Under the pieces are notes generated by a model. It made no database searches. It was not told where the DNA came from and saw only the letters and a program-made list of their open reading frames with translations. Below, piece after piece: positions 1 to 9,929 of a stretch of DNA of 64,000 bases (its first letter is position 1; each line of letters opens with the position of its first letter). The stretch comes from CAWBRT01 sp963814745 (GTDB taxonomy: Bacteria; Acidobacteriota; Terriglobia; Terriglobales; Acidobacteriaceae). Made by a program: the position numbers and the translations under genes. The DNA lies in NCBI GenBank assembly GCA_963814745.1, contig CAWFEA010000025.1, forward strand, positions 124,001 to 188,000, in the 5' to 3' direction.

Positions 1-214
1 TGATGATGTAAAAGATGTCGTCGCAATCCTGATGAGTATGGCGATCCAGATCGGCTCCGACCGACCAGTAGTCAAGCGCCATGGTCACCCCAAACCCATC
101 GTCTCTTCGATTCAGCAGGTCGGCTCGCTTAACCCCCTTAAACCGGGCGTGCGGAGTCCATTTTCTTTCGGCGGGCTGAATGATCTTCGCCGCTTCGATG
201 GCATCTGGTGACAT
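1..214 (-). CDS. Cupin-domain protein, partial (C-terminus off window)
   Basis: A reading frame starts at an ATG at 214 and runs without a stop to the window edge, giving 71 residues of the N-terminal part. It contains the segment DLDRHTHQDCDDIFYII, which resembles the first metal-binding cupin motif (G-x5-H-x-H-x3,4-E), with the acidic ligand position unclear. The family is small metal-binding beta-barrel proteins with many roles, so no substrate can be given. It is on the same strand as cmk, 71 bases downstream of it. Cupin fold is an inference from this one motif. Confidence 0.5.
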   Translation of the reverse strand, partial: MSPDAIEAAKIIQPAERKWTPHARFKGVKRADLLNRRDDGFGVTMALDYWSVGADLDRHTHQDCDDIFYII

Positions 215-285
215 AACTCCTCCCACATCGAAAGCATTTCATGTGTCTCACGAGCATAACGCCAAGCAGAAGCGGATAGCCACCC

Positions 286-996
286 TTACTTCCGGCTGAG
301 AGCCGCCAGCCTCTCATCGACGATGCGCTCGGCTTCGGCGATAACCTGTTCGATGCTCAATGCACTGGAGTCGATGTGGACGGCATCGGACGCGGCCACC
401 AGTGGGGCTGTGGCACGCGTGCTGTCGCGTTGGTCGCGCTCGTGCAGCTCTGCCGTGAGCCGAGCTGCCTTCTCCGGATCGCCGGCGGCGTGGTGCTGCA
501 AGACGCGGCGCTGGGCGCGAACGTCCGGCTCGGCGTCGAGAAAAATTTTCACCTCGGCATGCGGAAAGACGACCGTGCCGATGTCGCGCCCTTCCATGAT
601 CACGCCGCCGTCGGCGCCCATCTCACGCTGGCGGGCGACCATCCATTGGCGCACCGCCGGATGCACGGACAGGCGCGAAGCGGCGTCCGCTACCTCGCGT
701 TCGCGGATGCGGGCCGACACATCACGGCCATCCAGCAGGACGCAGTTGCCCGCGAGAGCGGGAATCAGTTCAATGCGCGAACGATTGGCCAGCTCGATCA
801 TCGCGGCTTCGCTATCGATGGCGATTCCCTGCTCGAGCGCCTTCAGGCCCAAAGCGCGATACATGGCGCCGCTCTCGAGATTAACGTAGCCGAGCTCTTG
901 CGCCAGGCGCGAGGCGATGGTGCTCTTGCCGGCTCCCGCCGGGCCGTCGATGGCGATCACCAGCTTCTTCGTTTCACTTGACGCTGCTTGGCTCAC
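286..996 (-). CDS. cmk: Cytidylate kinase
   Basis: A 236-residue protein that phosphorylates CMP/dCMP with ATP in the cytoplasm, for pyrimidine nucleotide supply. The P-loop IDGPAGAGKSTI lies at about residues 16-27, followed by LESGAMYRA (about 40-48) and the conserved GRDIGTVVFPHAEVKIFL block near residues 136-153. The length is normal for the family. The start is GTG at 996, directly abutting the TAA stop (997-999) of the upstream gene, so the two are very probably translationally coupled. The identification is secure. Confidence 0.96.
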   Translation of the reverse strand: MSQAASSETKKLVIAIDGPAGAGKSTIASRLAQELGYVNLESGAMYRALGLKALEQGIAIDSEAAMIELANRSRIELIPALAGNCVLLDGRDVSARIREREVADAASRLSVHPAVRQWMVARQREMGADGGVIMEGRDIGTVVFPHAEVKIFLDAEPDVRAQRRVLQHHAAGDPEKAARLTAELHERDQRDSTRATAPLVAASDAVHIDSSALSIEQVIAEAERIVDERLAALSRK

Positions 997-1920
997 TTAG
1001 CTTCCCTTGTTTGGCTCAGCGCTTCGCGGATGAGGCACCCCGACGCCGGAGCGCTGCGCTCTGGGAACGCGGACCGGCGCTGCCTGGCGAGGCGGAGTGC
1101 ACTCCAACATAGCGCGGCCGCCGATATGCACGAAGCTCAGCTCCCGCGCGGCGATCAGGGCGTTGATGGCCTCGCGAACCCGCGAACGCCCGATGAAATG
1201 CGAAAAGAAATCTTCGATCTCGCTTTGCTCGGCGGCAACCACGCAACCCAAATACTTGGAAACCAGGGCGGTCAGGGCCTCGGCCACGGAGATGTTCATG
1301 CCTTCGCGTACCGGTTCCGGCGACCAGCGAAACAGGACGTCCCAGAAGGCCCCCTCCACCGGCCGGTAATCGACACGCGTAATGCGCAGGCGCGACCAGA
1401 GTTCATTGAGAGCGCGATCCAGCGCCGCGGTGGAGAGATCGCCGCCCAAAATCTCTTTCAAGTGCGGCTTCGAGATAGGCCCTTTCTGCTGGATCACCTG
1501 GAAAGTATGCGCTGCCAGGAGCGAGTACTCTGAACGCGAGCCCGTTTTCGGCGCCTGACGCGGGTTACGGTCGCCGACAACCCCGTAGAAAAACGCGAAC
1601 ACGGAAGCCGCGACCAGAAAGCTGGTCTCGCCGAAAGGGTTCGCCTCATAGGCCGACTTTTGCCGGAGCAGGCGGACCATCAACTCGGTCGCTTGCTGCG
1701 CGCGCGGATCGGCAAAGGCATGCTGCCACATCGGCAAATCCTGATCCGACCCCGTGAAGGCGCCGATAAAAGTCGGGGCAAATACCGCCGGGCGCAGCGG
1801 ATACATCAGGCAGAAGCCAACGGATTCAATGAACTCCTGCGCGTCTTCGAGGGTACGAATGGGGTTGCCATCGATACGCCACTTCTTGGCGCGCAGTTCC
1901 AGAAGCTCCCAATCAGTCAT
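997..1920 (-). CDS. Winged-helix protein, AlkZ/YcaQ-like
   Basis: A 307-residue soluble protein. It starts MTDWELLELRAKKWRIDGN, has a helical middle, then a winged-helix-like part (HTFQVIQQKGPISKPHLKEIL at about 150-170, then ELWSRLRITRV and FRWSP). This order (helix, two winged helices, RITRV-like strand) recalls the AlkZ-related DNA glycosylase superfamily. I do not see its catalytic Q-x-Q motif, so DNA-repair activity is not claimed. It overlaps nothing and abuts cmk. A transcriptional role remains possible. Confidence 0.5.
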   Translation of the reverse strand: MTDWELLELRAKKWRIDGNPIRTLEDAQEFIESVGFCLMYPLRPAVFAPTFIGAFTGSDQDLPMWQHAFADPRAQQATELMVRLLRQKSAYEANPFGETSFLVAASVFAFFYGVVGDRNPRQAPKTGSRSEYSLLAAHTFQVIQQKGPISKPHLKEILGGDLSTAALDRALNELWSRLRITRVDYRPVEGAFWDVLFRWSPEPVREGMNISVAEALTALVSKYLGCVVAAEQSEIEDFFSHFIGRSRVREAINALIAARELSFVHIGGRAMLECTPPRQAAPVRVPRAQRSGVGVPHPRSAEPNKGS

Positions 1921-1959
1921 GGATTTCTTCCCACTTGATTTCTCGCTCGCCTCTTCGCC

Positions 1960-3165
1960 TCAAACCGTCACCGCCTTGTGTGAGCGACTCAATTCAACCA
2001 GTAAGTCGCCCGCGAACTCGACCTCGGCAATCGAGAGGAACGGTCCGAAGCTGAAGCGGGTCGTCCCGCCCAGTTGCAAAGTTCCGAAAGCCCGGTGAGC
2101 CGCGGGAGCGCAATGCAGGCCGGGACGCGTCAAAATGCCCCCTTCCTGTTCCAGCAGCTTGGCAAGTTCAAGCGGCGCCTCGAAGCCTTGCATACGAATA
2201 GAAAAAACGGCGCTGCGGTTCTCCGCTGCGCGGGGCCCGTAGTAAGTCAATCCCTCCACTTGAGTGATCTTGTCGAGGAAGGCACGCGAAAGTTCGGCTT
2301 CGTGCTGGGCAATTTTTGCGATCGTTCGTTCCTCGACCCACTTCACGCCTTCCAGCAGCCCGGCGATCCCGATCGCGTTATGACTGCCCGGTTCGTATTT
2401 GTCGGGCATGAAGTCCGGTTGGCGGTCCTGCTCGCTGACCGAGCCCGTACCTCCCTCCTTGAGTGTGCCGAGAATTTTCTCCAACCCCGGTCGTATGTAA
2501 AGAAACCCCGTCCCGAGCGGCCCGAGCATGCCCTTGTGACCGGGAGCGGCCAGCAGATCGATGTTGTCCGCCTGCAGATCGATCGGCATGTGCCCCACCG
2601 ACTGCGCCGCATCCACGAGAAAAGGAATGCCGTGCTCGCGGGCGATGGCCCCGATCTCACGGATAGGCTGCACCGTGCCGCTGACGTTGCTGGAGTGAGT
2701 GGCAACGATCAGGCGCGTATCCGGGCGGATTGCCCGGCGAAAGTCGTCCGGGTTGACTATCCCTGTGACCGGATCGATGGGCACCCGTGTCTGCTGCAGC
2801 CAGCCGCAATCCGACAGTTGATTAAACGGACGCAGAATCGAGTTGTGATCGATTTCCGAGCAGATGGCGTGGCCGTGTCGCGTGCCGTTGATGAGGCCTT
2901 TGATGGCGAGATTCAGCGCGTCCGTACAGTTCAGCGTGAAAATGAAATGCTCCGGCTTCTCTCCGCGAAAAAATTGGCATAGACGGCGACGACACTCGAA
3001 AATCAGCGCACCGCTTTCCATCGCCTCTCGATATGCTCCCCGGCCGGCACTGGCTCCCACCTTTGACGCATAGCGCACCATCGCATCCGTCACCGCCTGC
3101 GGCTTGGGAAAACTGGTGGCGGCATTGTCCATATAAATACGATTGCCAGGGTTTGCGGTGCTCAT
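1960..3165 (-). CDS. Cysteine desulfurase-family PLP enzyme
   Basis: A class-V aminotransferase-fold enzyme of 401 residues, predicted to remove sulfur from cysteine for Fe-S or thio-cofactor assembly. The frame opens at 3336, but the ATG at 3165 has GGAGG nine bases upstream and gives the expected N-terminus (YMDNAATSFPKP), so that start is chosen. Visible motifs are VDAAQSVGHMPID (PLP-binding Asp/Gln/His), APGHKGMLGPLGTGF (Schiff-base Lys) and RPGLHCAPAAHRA, whose Cys is in the position of the catalytic cysteine of SufS-type enzymes. It follows mutL by 56 bases and precedes the 997-1920 gene by 39. Physiological substrate is inferred from the family. Confidence 0.85.
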   Translation of the reverse strand: MSTANPGNRIYMDNAATSFPKPQAVTDAMVRYASKVGASAGRGAYREAMESGALIFECRRRLCQFFRGEKPEHFIFTLNCTDALNLAIKGLINGTRHGHAICSEIDHNSILRPFNQLSDCGWLQQTRVPIDPVTGIVNPDDFRRAIRPDTRLIVATHSSNVSGTVQPIREIGAIAREHGIPFLVDAAQSVGHMPIDLQADNIDLLAAPGHKGMLGPLGTGFLYIRPGLEKILGTLKEGGTGSVSEQDRQPDFMPDKYEPGSHNAIGIAGLLEGVKWVEERTIAKIAQHEAELSRAFLDKITQVEGLTYYGPRAAENRSAVFSIRMQGFEAPLELAKLLEQEGGILTRPGLHCAPAAHRAFGTLQLGGTTRFSFGPFLSIAEVEFAGDLLVELSRSHKAVTV

Positions 3166-3221
3166 TACGATATGCCTCCACATTCCGGCGTCTGCGATCT
3201 GCCGCGAGTCTTTACCCGTGG

Positions 3222-5196
3222 CTAAATACGCTTGAAAGCCTTTTGAATGTCTCTTACAGAATAACGCAATACGACCGGCCGTCCATGCGGACAGCTCATC
3301 GGGTAACGCGTCCGGGCCAATTCGCGGAGCAGCCACTCCATTTTAGCGGTATCGAGCGGTGTATTGACCTTGATGGCGGCATGGCAAGCAATGCTGGCGG
3401 CAATGCCGGCGCGGATTTTTTCCAGGTTCAGCGCCTGCCTCTCGGTTTCAAACTGCTCCAGCAACTCGTGCAGCAGGCGATCGAGTTCGGCGGGATCAAT
3501 GCCGGCCGGCGCGGTCTTGACGGCCAGGGTGCGTGATCCGAAGGGCTCGGCTTCAAAGCCGTTGCGCTGCAACTCCTCGGAAAGCTCGGCGAAGACCGCC
3601 AGTTGCCGCGGCGTGAGTTCCACGATCAACGGCATGAGCAGGCGCTGCGATTCAACCCGCATCTCCAGCCTGGCGCGCAGCACTTTCTCGAAAAGCACGC
3701 GCTCGTGGGCTACGTGCTGATCGATAATCCAGAGCCCTTGTGGATTGGTGGCGAGAATGAACGAGTCGCGAATCTGCCCCACCGGCTTCAGGGTCGAGAG
3801 CGCGGAGAGATCCATGCCGTCATCGTCGATATCCACGAGGGGTCCGCAATGACCGTCCCGCTCCGGAACGAAATCCGGCCGCGCCGCTGGGTCGAGGCCG
3901 GCCTCGATCGCCGCTCCACCGTCTTCGGCGATATGCGATCCGAAGGTCTGCGGGGCAAAGCGTGCGACCGGCACGGCGGCATTCGCCTCGACCGCAAAGC
4001 TATCGGAAAACTGAATCTGCGCGGTGCGTTCCGGCAGCGTGGGCGCGGCCAGCGAAAACGCCGAGCTGAGCGCGGCAGCAGCCGTGGGTGAGGCGTGCAG
4101 TTCACGCACAAACTGCGGGGCCGGACGCGCCTGCATCAGCGCGGCGCGCACGCTGTCGCGAACGAAGTCGTGGACAAAGCTCTGCTGACGGAAGCGCACT
4201 TCGGTTTTCGATGGATGCACGTTGACATCAACCTCGGCGAACGGCATCTCCAGAAACAGCAGTACCACCGGGAAAACCGTGGGCGGAATGATGTTGCGAT
4301 ACGCCTCGGTCAGCGCGTGCTGGATGAGGCGGTCACGGATCAGCCGGCCATTAACAAAAATGAAAATCGAGTTGCGGTTGAGCTTTTGCACCTCGGGCTT
4401 GCTGACAAAACCGTGTACGCGGAGATCGCCTTTCACCCCTTCGCTCTCCGTCTCCGCATCGCGCTCGCGCCTTCCCCAGGCGGAGGGCGGCAACCCGACG
4501 CGCTCCAGCGGAACCGTCGCCGCCAGCGAGATTAACTGGTCGAGAGTCTCCTTGCCAAAGACCTGGTAAATCCGCTCCGCATGCGATGCCACAGGCGCGG
4601 CAATCAGCATGGCATGGGTGGTAGCATGCAGCTCCCAATGCTTGTCGGGGTGAGCCAGGGCGTAGTGCATAACCAGCGACGCGATATGCGAGAGTTCGGT
4701 TGACTCCGCCTTGAGAAATTTCTTCCGCGCCGGGGTATTGAAAAAGAGATCGCGAACCGCGATTGAAGTGCCCGGCGGAAGGCCGGCTTCCTCTGACGCT
4801 CAGAATTTTGCCGCCCGCAATTTCGACCACAGTGCCGCTGGATTCACCCGCGGAACGAGTCTCCAGACGCAACCGGCTGACGGCAGCAATGGACGGCAAA
4901 GCCTCGCCGCGAAACCCCAAGGTGGCAATGGAGAGAAGGTCTTCCGAGTTCTTCAGCTTGCTGGTGGCATGGCGCTCAAAGGCAAGCAGGGCGTCGTCGG
5001 CAACCATGCCGGAGCCGTTGTCGATGATCTCGATCAGTTTTTTGCCGCCGGCCTCCACGTTGACACGGATGCGGGTCGCTCCGGCATCAATCGCGTTCTC
5101 GACGAGTTCCTTGACGACGGATGCGGGACGCTCGACAACTTCGCCGGCGGCGATCTTGTTGGCAACGTGCTCGGAAAGTACGTGGATTCGTCCCAT
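3222..5196 (-). CDS. mutL: DNA mismatch repair protein MutL (one frameshift)
   Basis: MutL couples mismatch recognition by MutS to strand removal. The N-terminal GHKL ATPase is clear: AAGEVVERPASVVKELVENA, DNGSGM and TLGFRGEALPS. The C-terminal endonuclease region has DQHVAHERVLFE (usual form DQHA-x2-E-x4-E, here V for A) and SCPHGRP. Reading is in one frame from 5196 to about 4792, then in the next frame to 3222. The break is at 4788-4800: removing one C of the CC at 4790-4791 restores VREAGLPPGTSIAVRD, exactly what the family has. The corrected length of about 657 residues is normal. I regard the extra base as a probable sequencing error, but cannot exclude a real mutator allele. Confidence 0.9.
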
Positions 5197-5507
5197 GCGC
5201 TGGCCGTCGGGGCCGCTCGCGCGGCATCAGACTTCCAGTCTACTAGACCAGATTCGCGGAAGGTATACCCGGTAAAGGAGCTGGACGTCCCGCCCAGCGG
5301 CGCATGGACCGGGTTACATCGACCTTCGAACTGCTCTAGAGCGGGTTCGGAGTAGGAGCGGAGGGTCCCACCTCGTCGTCTTCAAAGATTCTGGTCAAGT
5401 ACACCGCCTGCCAGCCGCTGGGAGCGGGAGCGGCACGCAAGCGATTGGATTCTGCCCGAGCAGACTCAGGTTGCCGTTAGGCGCGCACCGGCCAGGAATC
5501 AGGCGAG
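5197..5507. other. Intergenic region upstream of mutL
   Basis: No gene is supported here. On the minus strand a short frame ending at 5336 reads like a C-terminal tail (GWQAVYLTRIFEDDEVG) but has no start or usable upstream sequence; it could be a remnant. The mutL promoter should lie in the part next to 5196, but I see no convincing -10/-35 pair. Confidence 0.3.
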
Positions 5508-6197
5508 TTACTGTAGTTCCGTGGAAGAACCGTGGCGCCGGAGCAGCTGCGGCAGGTTCTGGGAAAAGGCCGAGCGCGGCAAAACCATGTCGCATCCCGC
5601 TTCTTGTGCCTTCATCTTCAGATCGCCCTGGACGTGGGAAAGAAAGCCGATAATGTTCGTCTTCTTCTTGAGTTTGGACTTCAGCTTGGTGATCGTTGGG
5701 ACCGGCTTCACCGAAGCGTTGTTCAGGTCCATGATGATCAGAGAAGGAGCCTGGGCGCTCTCGGCGACGGCGTCCAGAATTTCTTTCTCGCTCTTGACGA
5801 ACTGCACCTTGACGTTCAGCTTGCGCGCAGTCTCCTGGATTTTGGCGAGAAAAAACAGATCGTTGACAAAGACGAAGATTCGCGGCGCTCCATTGTGATC
5901 CGTGGGAAGCGCTTCCAACTCCTGGTGAACGAAGCGTGTCCCGTGGTTGCTGCGCCCGCCGCCGTTTCCGTTATCCGCCGTGCGATAGCTGTGATCCATC
6001 GGGGCGGTATAGATATGCGCGTCCTGGAACTTCGGCCCCGACGGCCGGTGGCCGGGCCGCGCGCCCGATGCCCCGGCGCGGCGCTGCTGGCCGCGTTGCC
6101 CCAGTGATGGCTGCGCAGCCGGACTTCTGCGTCCATGGCGCCGTCTGCGCCCTTTCCCTCCGGAACCCCCGGCAGGGTTGTTGGGTCCATTATTCAT
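5508..6197 (-). CDS. Receiver-like protein with basic disordered N-terminus
   Basis: A 229-residue protein. Residues 1-65 are low-complexity and rich in Arg, Gly, Ser and Pro, typical of a nucleic-acid- or ribosome-binding tail. Residues 100-225 resemble a response-regulator receiver fold: PRIFVFVNDLFFLAKIQETA (first strand and helix), APSLIIMDLNN (strand 3 ending in the Asp usually phosphorylated), NIIGFLSHVQGD and GCDMVLPRSAF. The usual Lys of strand 5 is replaced in VLPRS, and the acidic pocket at the start is weak, so phosphorylation is doubtful. There is no output domain. Function unknown. Confidence 0.6.
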   Translation of the reverse strand: MNNGPNNPAGGSGGKGRRRRHGRRSPAAQPSLGQRGQQRRAGASGARPGHRPSGPKFQDAHIYTAPMDHSYRTADNGNGGGRSNHGTRFVHQELEALPTDHNGAPRIFVFVNDLFFLAKIQETARKLNVKVQFVKSEKEILDAVAESAQAPSLIIMDLNNASVKPVPTITKLKSKLKKKTNIIGFLSHVQGDLKMKAQEAGCDMVLPRSAFSQNLPQLLRRHGSSTELQ

Positions 6198-6777
6198 ATT
6201 TTCGGTTGCTCATTGTGCACTGCAATTTATCAGAATCTGATCTGGCTCATGTCGTCGTTCCTGAGGCGCACCGCTTCGGTAGGTTGGCCACGGCGACGGG
6301 AAAAAATCTCTATCCACTTGCGCCTCAGAATCCGGCGCCAGGAATGCCGCACGGGACGGTGCGGTCCGGGGGATGCCCCATGGTAGCTTCCGATCCAGTT
6401 AGATGCAAGCCAAAAACAATTGCGATTTCCTGATCTTGCCTGCCGCAGGATTCGGAGCGCTACTTAATCAGAATACACCATCTGACCCTGCCGGCGTGAG
6501 TCGCCGCATGCGCTTCGGCCGAGGCCGACCGCCAGGGCTCGCTGTTCATCTGATGCGATTGCTTGCGCGTTCGGCAAGAAAAAAATCGAAGCTTAGGGTT
6601 AACAGGCCGAAAAGTGCTGCCGGCCGCGTCTGGAAAATCGCGGGCGGGTATACAAGAAAAAGGGCGCCAATGCGAGCAACTTGCGCGCACGGCGCCCCAT
6701 GCCTATTGTGATCCGCTTATCTCAATGTCCCCGATCTAACGAAGACCATCGAAACGTCAGATCCTCAGATCTACGGT
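6198..6777. other. Non-coding gap
   Basis: No frame here has a convincing start, ribosome-binding site or family resemblance. It separates the divergent or weakly linked genes at 5508-6197 and the mmsA region, and I see no structured RNA, repeat copy or clear terminator in it. Confidence 0.3.
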
Positions 6778-8381
6778 TCATCCGCGGGTCATGGTTCCGT
6801 CCCAGGTGCTGACCTTCGCCGGAATCTGCTTGCCCGTGAACCAAGTGGTCGTCACGTTCTTGGTTTCGGTGTAGAAGATGAAGCCGTCTCGCCCCATGCA
6901 GTGCAGGTCGCCGAAGAACGACTGCTTGTGTCCGGTAAAGCCGAAGATGCCGAGCGGGACGGGAATGCCGACGTTAATGCCGACCATGCCGCCATCCGTG
7001 CGTCTGGCGAACTCGCGCGCGAACTGGCCGTTTTCGGTATAGATCACCGAGCCGTTGGCGAAACGGTTGTCGTTCATGATCTCGCAGGCCCTGTTCGAAG
7101 TTGTCCACGCGCTTGATGCAGAGCACCGGGCCAAAGATTTCCTCGCGACCGCACGACATCTCTTCGGTGACATGATCGAAGATGGTGGGTCCAACGTAGA
7201 AGCCGTTTTCGCACCCCTGCGGAACCTTCGGCTTGCGCCCGTCGAGAATCAGTTCGGCGCCTTCCTTGATGGCGGTCTCAATCCAGTTGAGCACGAACTC
7301 CTTGTGCCCCTGGTTCACCACCGGACCCATGCCCGTGCTCTTGTCGTAAGCCGGGCCGAGGTTGACCTGCTTAGCCAACCGCACCAAAGCTTCCACCAAC
7401 TGGTCGGCGATGGCGTTCTCAACCACCACGACCGGCAGCGCCATGCAGCGTTCGCCGGCGCATCCGCAGAAAGAGTTGATGATGCCCTGCGCGGTACGCT
7501 CGATGACCGCGTCGCTCATCACCAGCGCGTGGTTCTTGGCCTCGGTCAGCGCCTGCACGCGCTTGCCGTTGCCGGCGGCAGTGGCGTACACGTGCAGGCC
7601 CACGCTGGTGGAACCGACGAAGGTGACGCCCCGGATGGCCGGATGCTTGAGGAAAATCTCCGCCTCGTTCCGGCTGGTGGTCACGATGTTGAGCACGCCG
7701 TCGGGCAGGCCCGCCTCGTTCCACAGCTCGGTGATGCGCATGGCCGATTGCGGCGCGAAGCTGGCGGCCTTCAGCACCATGCAGTTGCCCGTGACGATGC
7801 AGATCGGAACCATCCAACCTTGGGGAATCATGGCCGGGAAGTTCCACGGCGCGATGCCGGCGAAGACGCCCAGCGGCTCGCGGAACTGCACCGTGTCGTA
7901 GCCGGCCGAGACGTTCATCAGCGACTCGCCCTTCATCATCTGGGGCGCGCCGCAGGCGAACTCAACGACTTCGATCACCTTGAGAACGTCGCCCATCGCT
8001 TCGTCCCACTTCTTGCCGTTCTCCTGGGCGCAACAGATACGTCAGCTCGTCAAGATGCTCGTCCAGCAACTGCTTCATCCGGAAGAGCACCTGGACGCGC
8101 TTGACCACCGGGGTGTCGCGCCATCCGGGAAAAGCCTTAGCCGCGGCTTGGATGGCCTCTTCGACCTCCTCCGCCGTGCACTGCGGGGCATAGGCGATCA
8201 CCGCCCCGGTCGAAGGGTCGTAGCAGGGCATGTACTTGCCGGTCTTAGACTCTTTCCAAACCCCTCCGACTCCATATTTCAGCTTTTTGGGACGCACCCC
8301 GCTGATCGGATCGGGCGAGGTGTCGTTGGATTCGCAATAATAGCGCTCAACATTGATTGGGGGTACACTGACAGTCGTCAT
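6778..8381 (-). CDS. mmsA: Methylmalonate-semialdehyde dehydrogenase (two frameshifts)
   Basis: A CoA-acylating aldehyde dehydrogenase of valine, inositol or propionate catabolism. The start ATG at 8381 has AAAGGA seven bases upstream. The protein is read in three segments: 8381 to about 8031, then to about 7091, then to 6778. Segment two holds AGIAPWNFPAMIP, the NAD-binding FVGSTSVG and FCGCAGERCMAL with the catalytic Cys; segment three holds IFGFTGHKQSFFGDLH, diagnostic of this family. Each break needs removal of one base: near 8029-8033 (restores LLAQENGKKWDEAMGD) and in GGCCC at 7088-7091 (restores FEQACEIMND). The corrected length of about 533 is normal. Two in-run insertions suggest read errors rather than decay. 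Confidence 0.88.
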
Positions 8382-8675
8382 ATAAGGTCCTTTCACTGCA
8401 AATTCGTGATCACAGAAAAACTCTCCACCGGCTGCACTGCTATGCCGGCACTATACTCACACATCCGCATTTCAGTCGCAAGGCTCGCGGCCGGCCGGAT
8501 TCTATTATTTGTCGCTTTCGTCAGCTTGATGCGAAATTCCTGCCGCAGCCTGCCGGCCCTCAGCCGCGAGGCATATCATTCGCGCAAACTACATTTTCAC
8601 GCGGAAACCAACCTCAGGAGCTGCGTATGCGACTTGCGTGCCGCGCCCGAAGCCCCGGCATCCCAGTGCGCGCGA

Positions 8676-8790
8676 CTAAAAATCTTTCTTCTTGTACGTC
8701 TCCTCTGCCAGAAGTGTAGCAATAATCGTGACCACGCAAAAGGACATTATGTACAGCGATACCGGCCACGACTTGTTGTGAGCCCATGCG
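8676..8790 (-). pseudogene. C-terminal remnant of an MFS (MHS-type) transporter
   Basis: A minus-strand frame ending at the TAG 8676-8678 reads NKSWPVSLYIMSFCVVTIIA and then a charged tail rich in Lys. This is what the last transmembrane helix and tail of a metabolite:H+ symporter (MHS branch of the major facilitator superfamily) look like. It has no start and its upstream side runs straight into the alcohol dehydrogenase fragment at about 8790. Only about 35 residues remain, so the assignment is by pattern only. Confidence 0.45.
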
Positions 8791-8971
8791 CCACATGGAA
8801 AAAAACGCCTATGGGGCGGGCCATTCCGTGAATCAGGGCGACCGAGCGGTTGGAAAACGCGATCCCAGCCAGTGATGCGCCCAGCATCACGGCTTCGCGC
8901 GCATAAACATCCGATGGGTTGGCATACGAGCTGTCCGGCAGTTCATTCACGAAGAAGTTGCCGCCGCACAA
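8790..8971 (-). pseudogene. Internal fragment of iron-containing alcohol dehydrogenase
   Basis: About 55 residues match the middle of group III (iron) alcohol dehydrogenases: AREAVMLGASLAGIAFSNRS followed by ALIHGMARPIG and FFHVAHGL. The His residues of HGMARPIG and FFHVAHG are in the positions of iron ligands. Similarity stops abruptly after AHGL (about 8790), where a transporter tail takes over in another frame, and there is nothing recognisable upstream of 8971. It is a gene remnant left by a rearrangement. Confidence 0.6.
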
Positions 8972-9103
8972 GCGATTTTCCTTGACGGCGTTTGAAACCG
9001 CGCACTCGGCACTTATCCCTCAACCCACCTGTCAATGCATTCGCCTGGCTTACCGTTTATCGTTTCATTTGCGTCTGCTTTGTTCTTCGGGCATCATTAC
9101 TAG

Positions 9104-9634
9104 ATGCCGCCCTCCAGATCGGACCTGGCACTAGAACGGATCGAGCAACTGCTTCAGCAAAGCCGCTCCACGCCCGAACAGCTGTGCCACGAAGTGGCCC
9201 GGGCATTTTCGGTGCGCCGCGACGAGGTGGCGCTCCTCTTCCTGGAAGCGGATATGTTGCGCTTCCTCTACCCTGAAGAGCTGAAGGCTACCGGGCAGAT
9301 CCCGCTATCAAGCTCCGGCGTGGCCTCACGAACAGCGCGGACGAAGAAGGCGGAGCTTTTTAACGATTTTCCTCAGGAACGACATCACGCCTTTTTCGAG
9401 TCCGTCAAGATTAGCAGCCCTGCCGGAGGAAACGAGATCCTGCCGCAGACGATTCAGAAGCTAATGTCGGCGGCGCTGATCGGTCCAGGAGGGAATATAA
9501 CGGGAGTCATTCAGGTTTCGCGCAAGGGAGATAGCCCAAAAACGGCAGGGGCAGACTTCGGGAAAGATGATTTGAAGCTGCTGGAAGAATGCGCCGGGAA
9601 AATTGCCTTGGTTTTAGCAAAGTTTGCCCCGTAG
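9104..9634 (+). CDS. GAF-domain protein
   Basis: A 176-residue soluble protein. It resembles small stand-alone GAF proteins common in Acidobacteriota: helical N-terminus (about 1-30), strand AFSVRRDEVALLFLE, then IPLSSSGVASRTARTKKAELFND, which matches the GAF core where a ligand-bound sensor says 'lies in a refuge', and GPGGNITGVIQVSRKGDS followed by DLKLLEECAGKIALVL. No output domain is attached, so it may bind a small molecule or partner. The ATG at 9104 is the first in frame; I see no strong ribosome-binding site. It is followed by a dispersed repeat. Confidence 0.6.
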   Translation: MPPSRSDLALERIEQLLQQSRSTPEQLCHEVARAFSVRRDEVALLFLEADMLRFLYPEELKATGQIPLSSSGVASRTARTKKAELFNDFPQERHHAFFESVKISSPAGGNEILPQTIQKLMSAALIGPGGNITGVIQVSRKGDSPKTAGADFGKDDLKLLEECAGKIALVLAKFAP

Positions 9635-9635
9635 C

Positions 9636-9803
9636 AGGCCGCTGAAAAAGTGTTTTGAGGGTGTCACCCTGAGCGAGCGGCGGTGGTTGCCGCGAGTCGA
9701 AGGGCCCCTACCCAACTGTAAGTCCTTGTGCTGGTAGGGGTGCTTCGACTCCGCGCGCCATGACAGTTCATGCGAGGAGGTTGATCGACTTTTTCAGCAG
9801 CCC
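9636..9803. repeat. Dispersed hairpin repeat, copy 1
   Basis: About 168 bases flanked by inverted ends: GCTGAAAAAG near 9641 and CTTTTTCAGC ending near 9799. Inside is the GTCACCCTGAGCGAGCGG / GTCGAAGGG motif pair and an inner inverted TACCC/GGGTA-type stem. The same architecture recurs at 23451-23610 and in part at 30190-30305. It resembles the non-autonomous palindromic repeats spread through Acidobacteriota genomes. Confidence 0.75.
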
Positions 9804-9929
9804 GTAGCTGCAATGGAACAGACCTGTAGTTGATTGCAGCAGATCAGGACGGCGGAGACACTTCTGCGCCACCCCTCACCCAAGCTTGGTTCAAAGGCGA
9901 AGACCTGGATTCCGTCTGCGAAACGAATT

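Noticed and set aside
7055..8104. Plus-strand open frame of 349 codons
   Set aside because: It is the antisense shadow of mmsA, which has strong family motifs on the minus strand.
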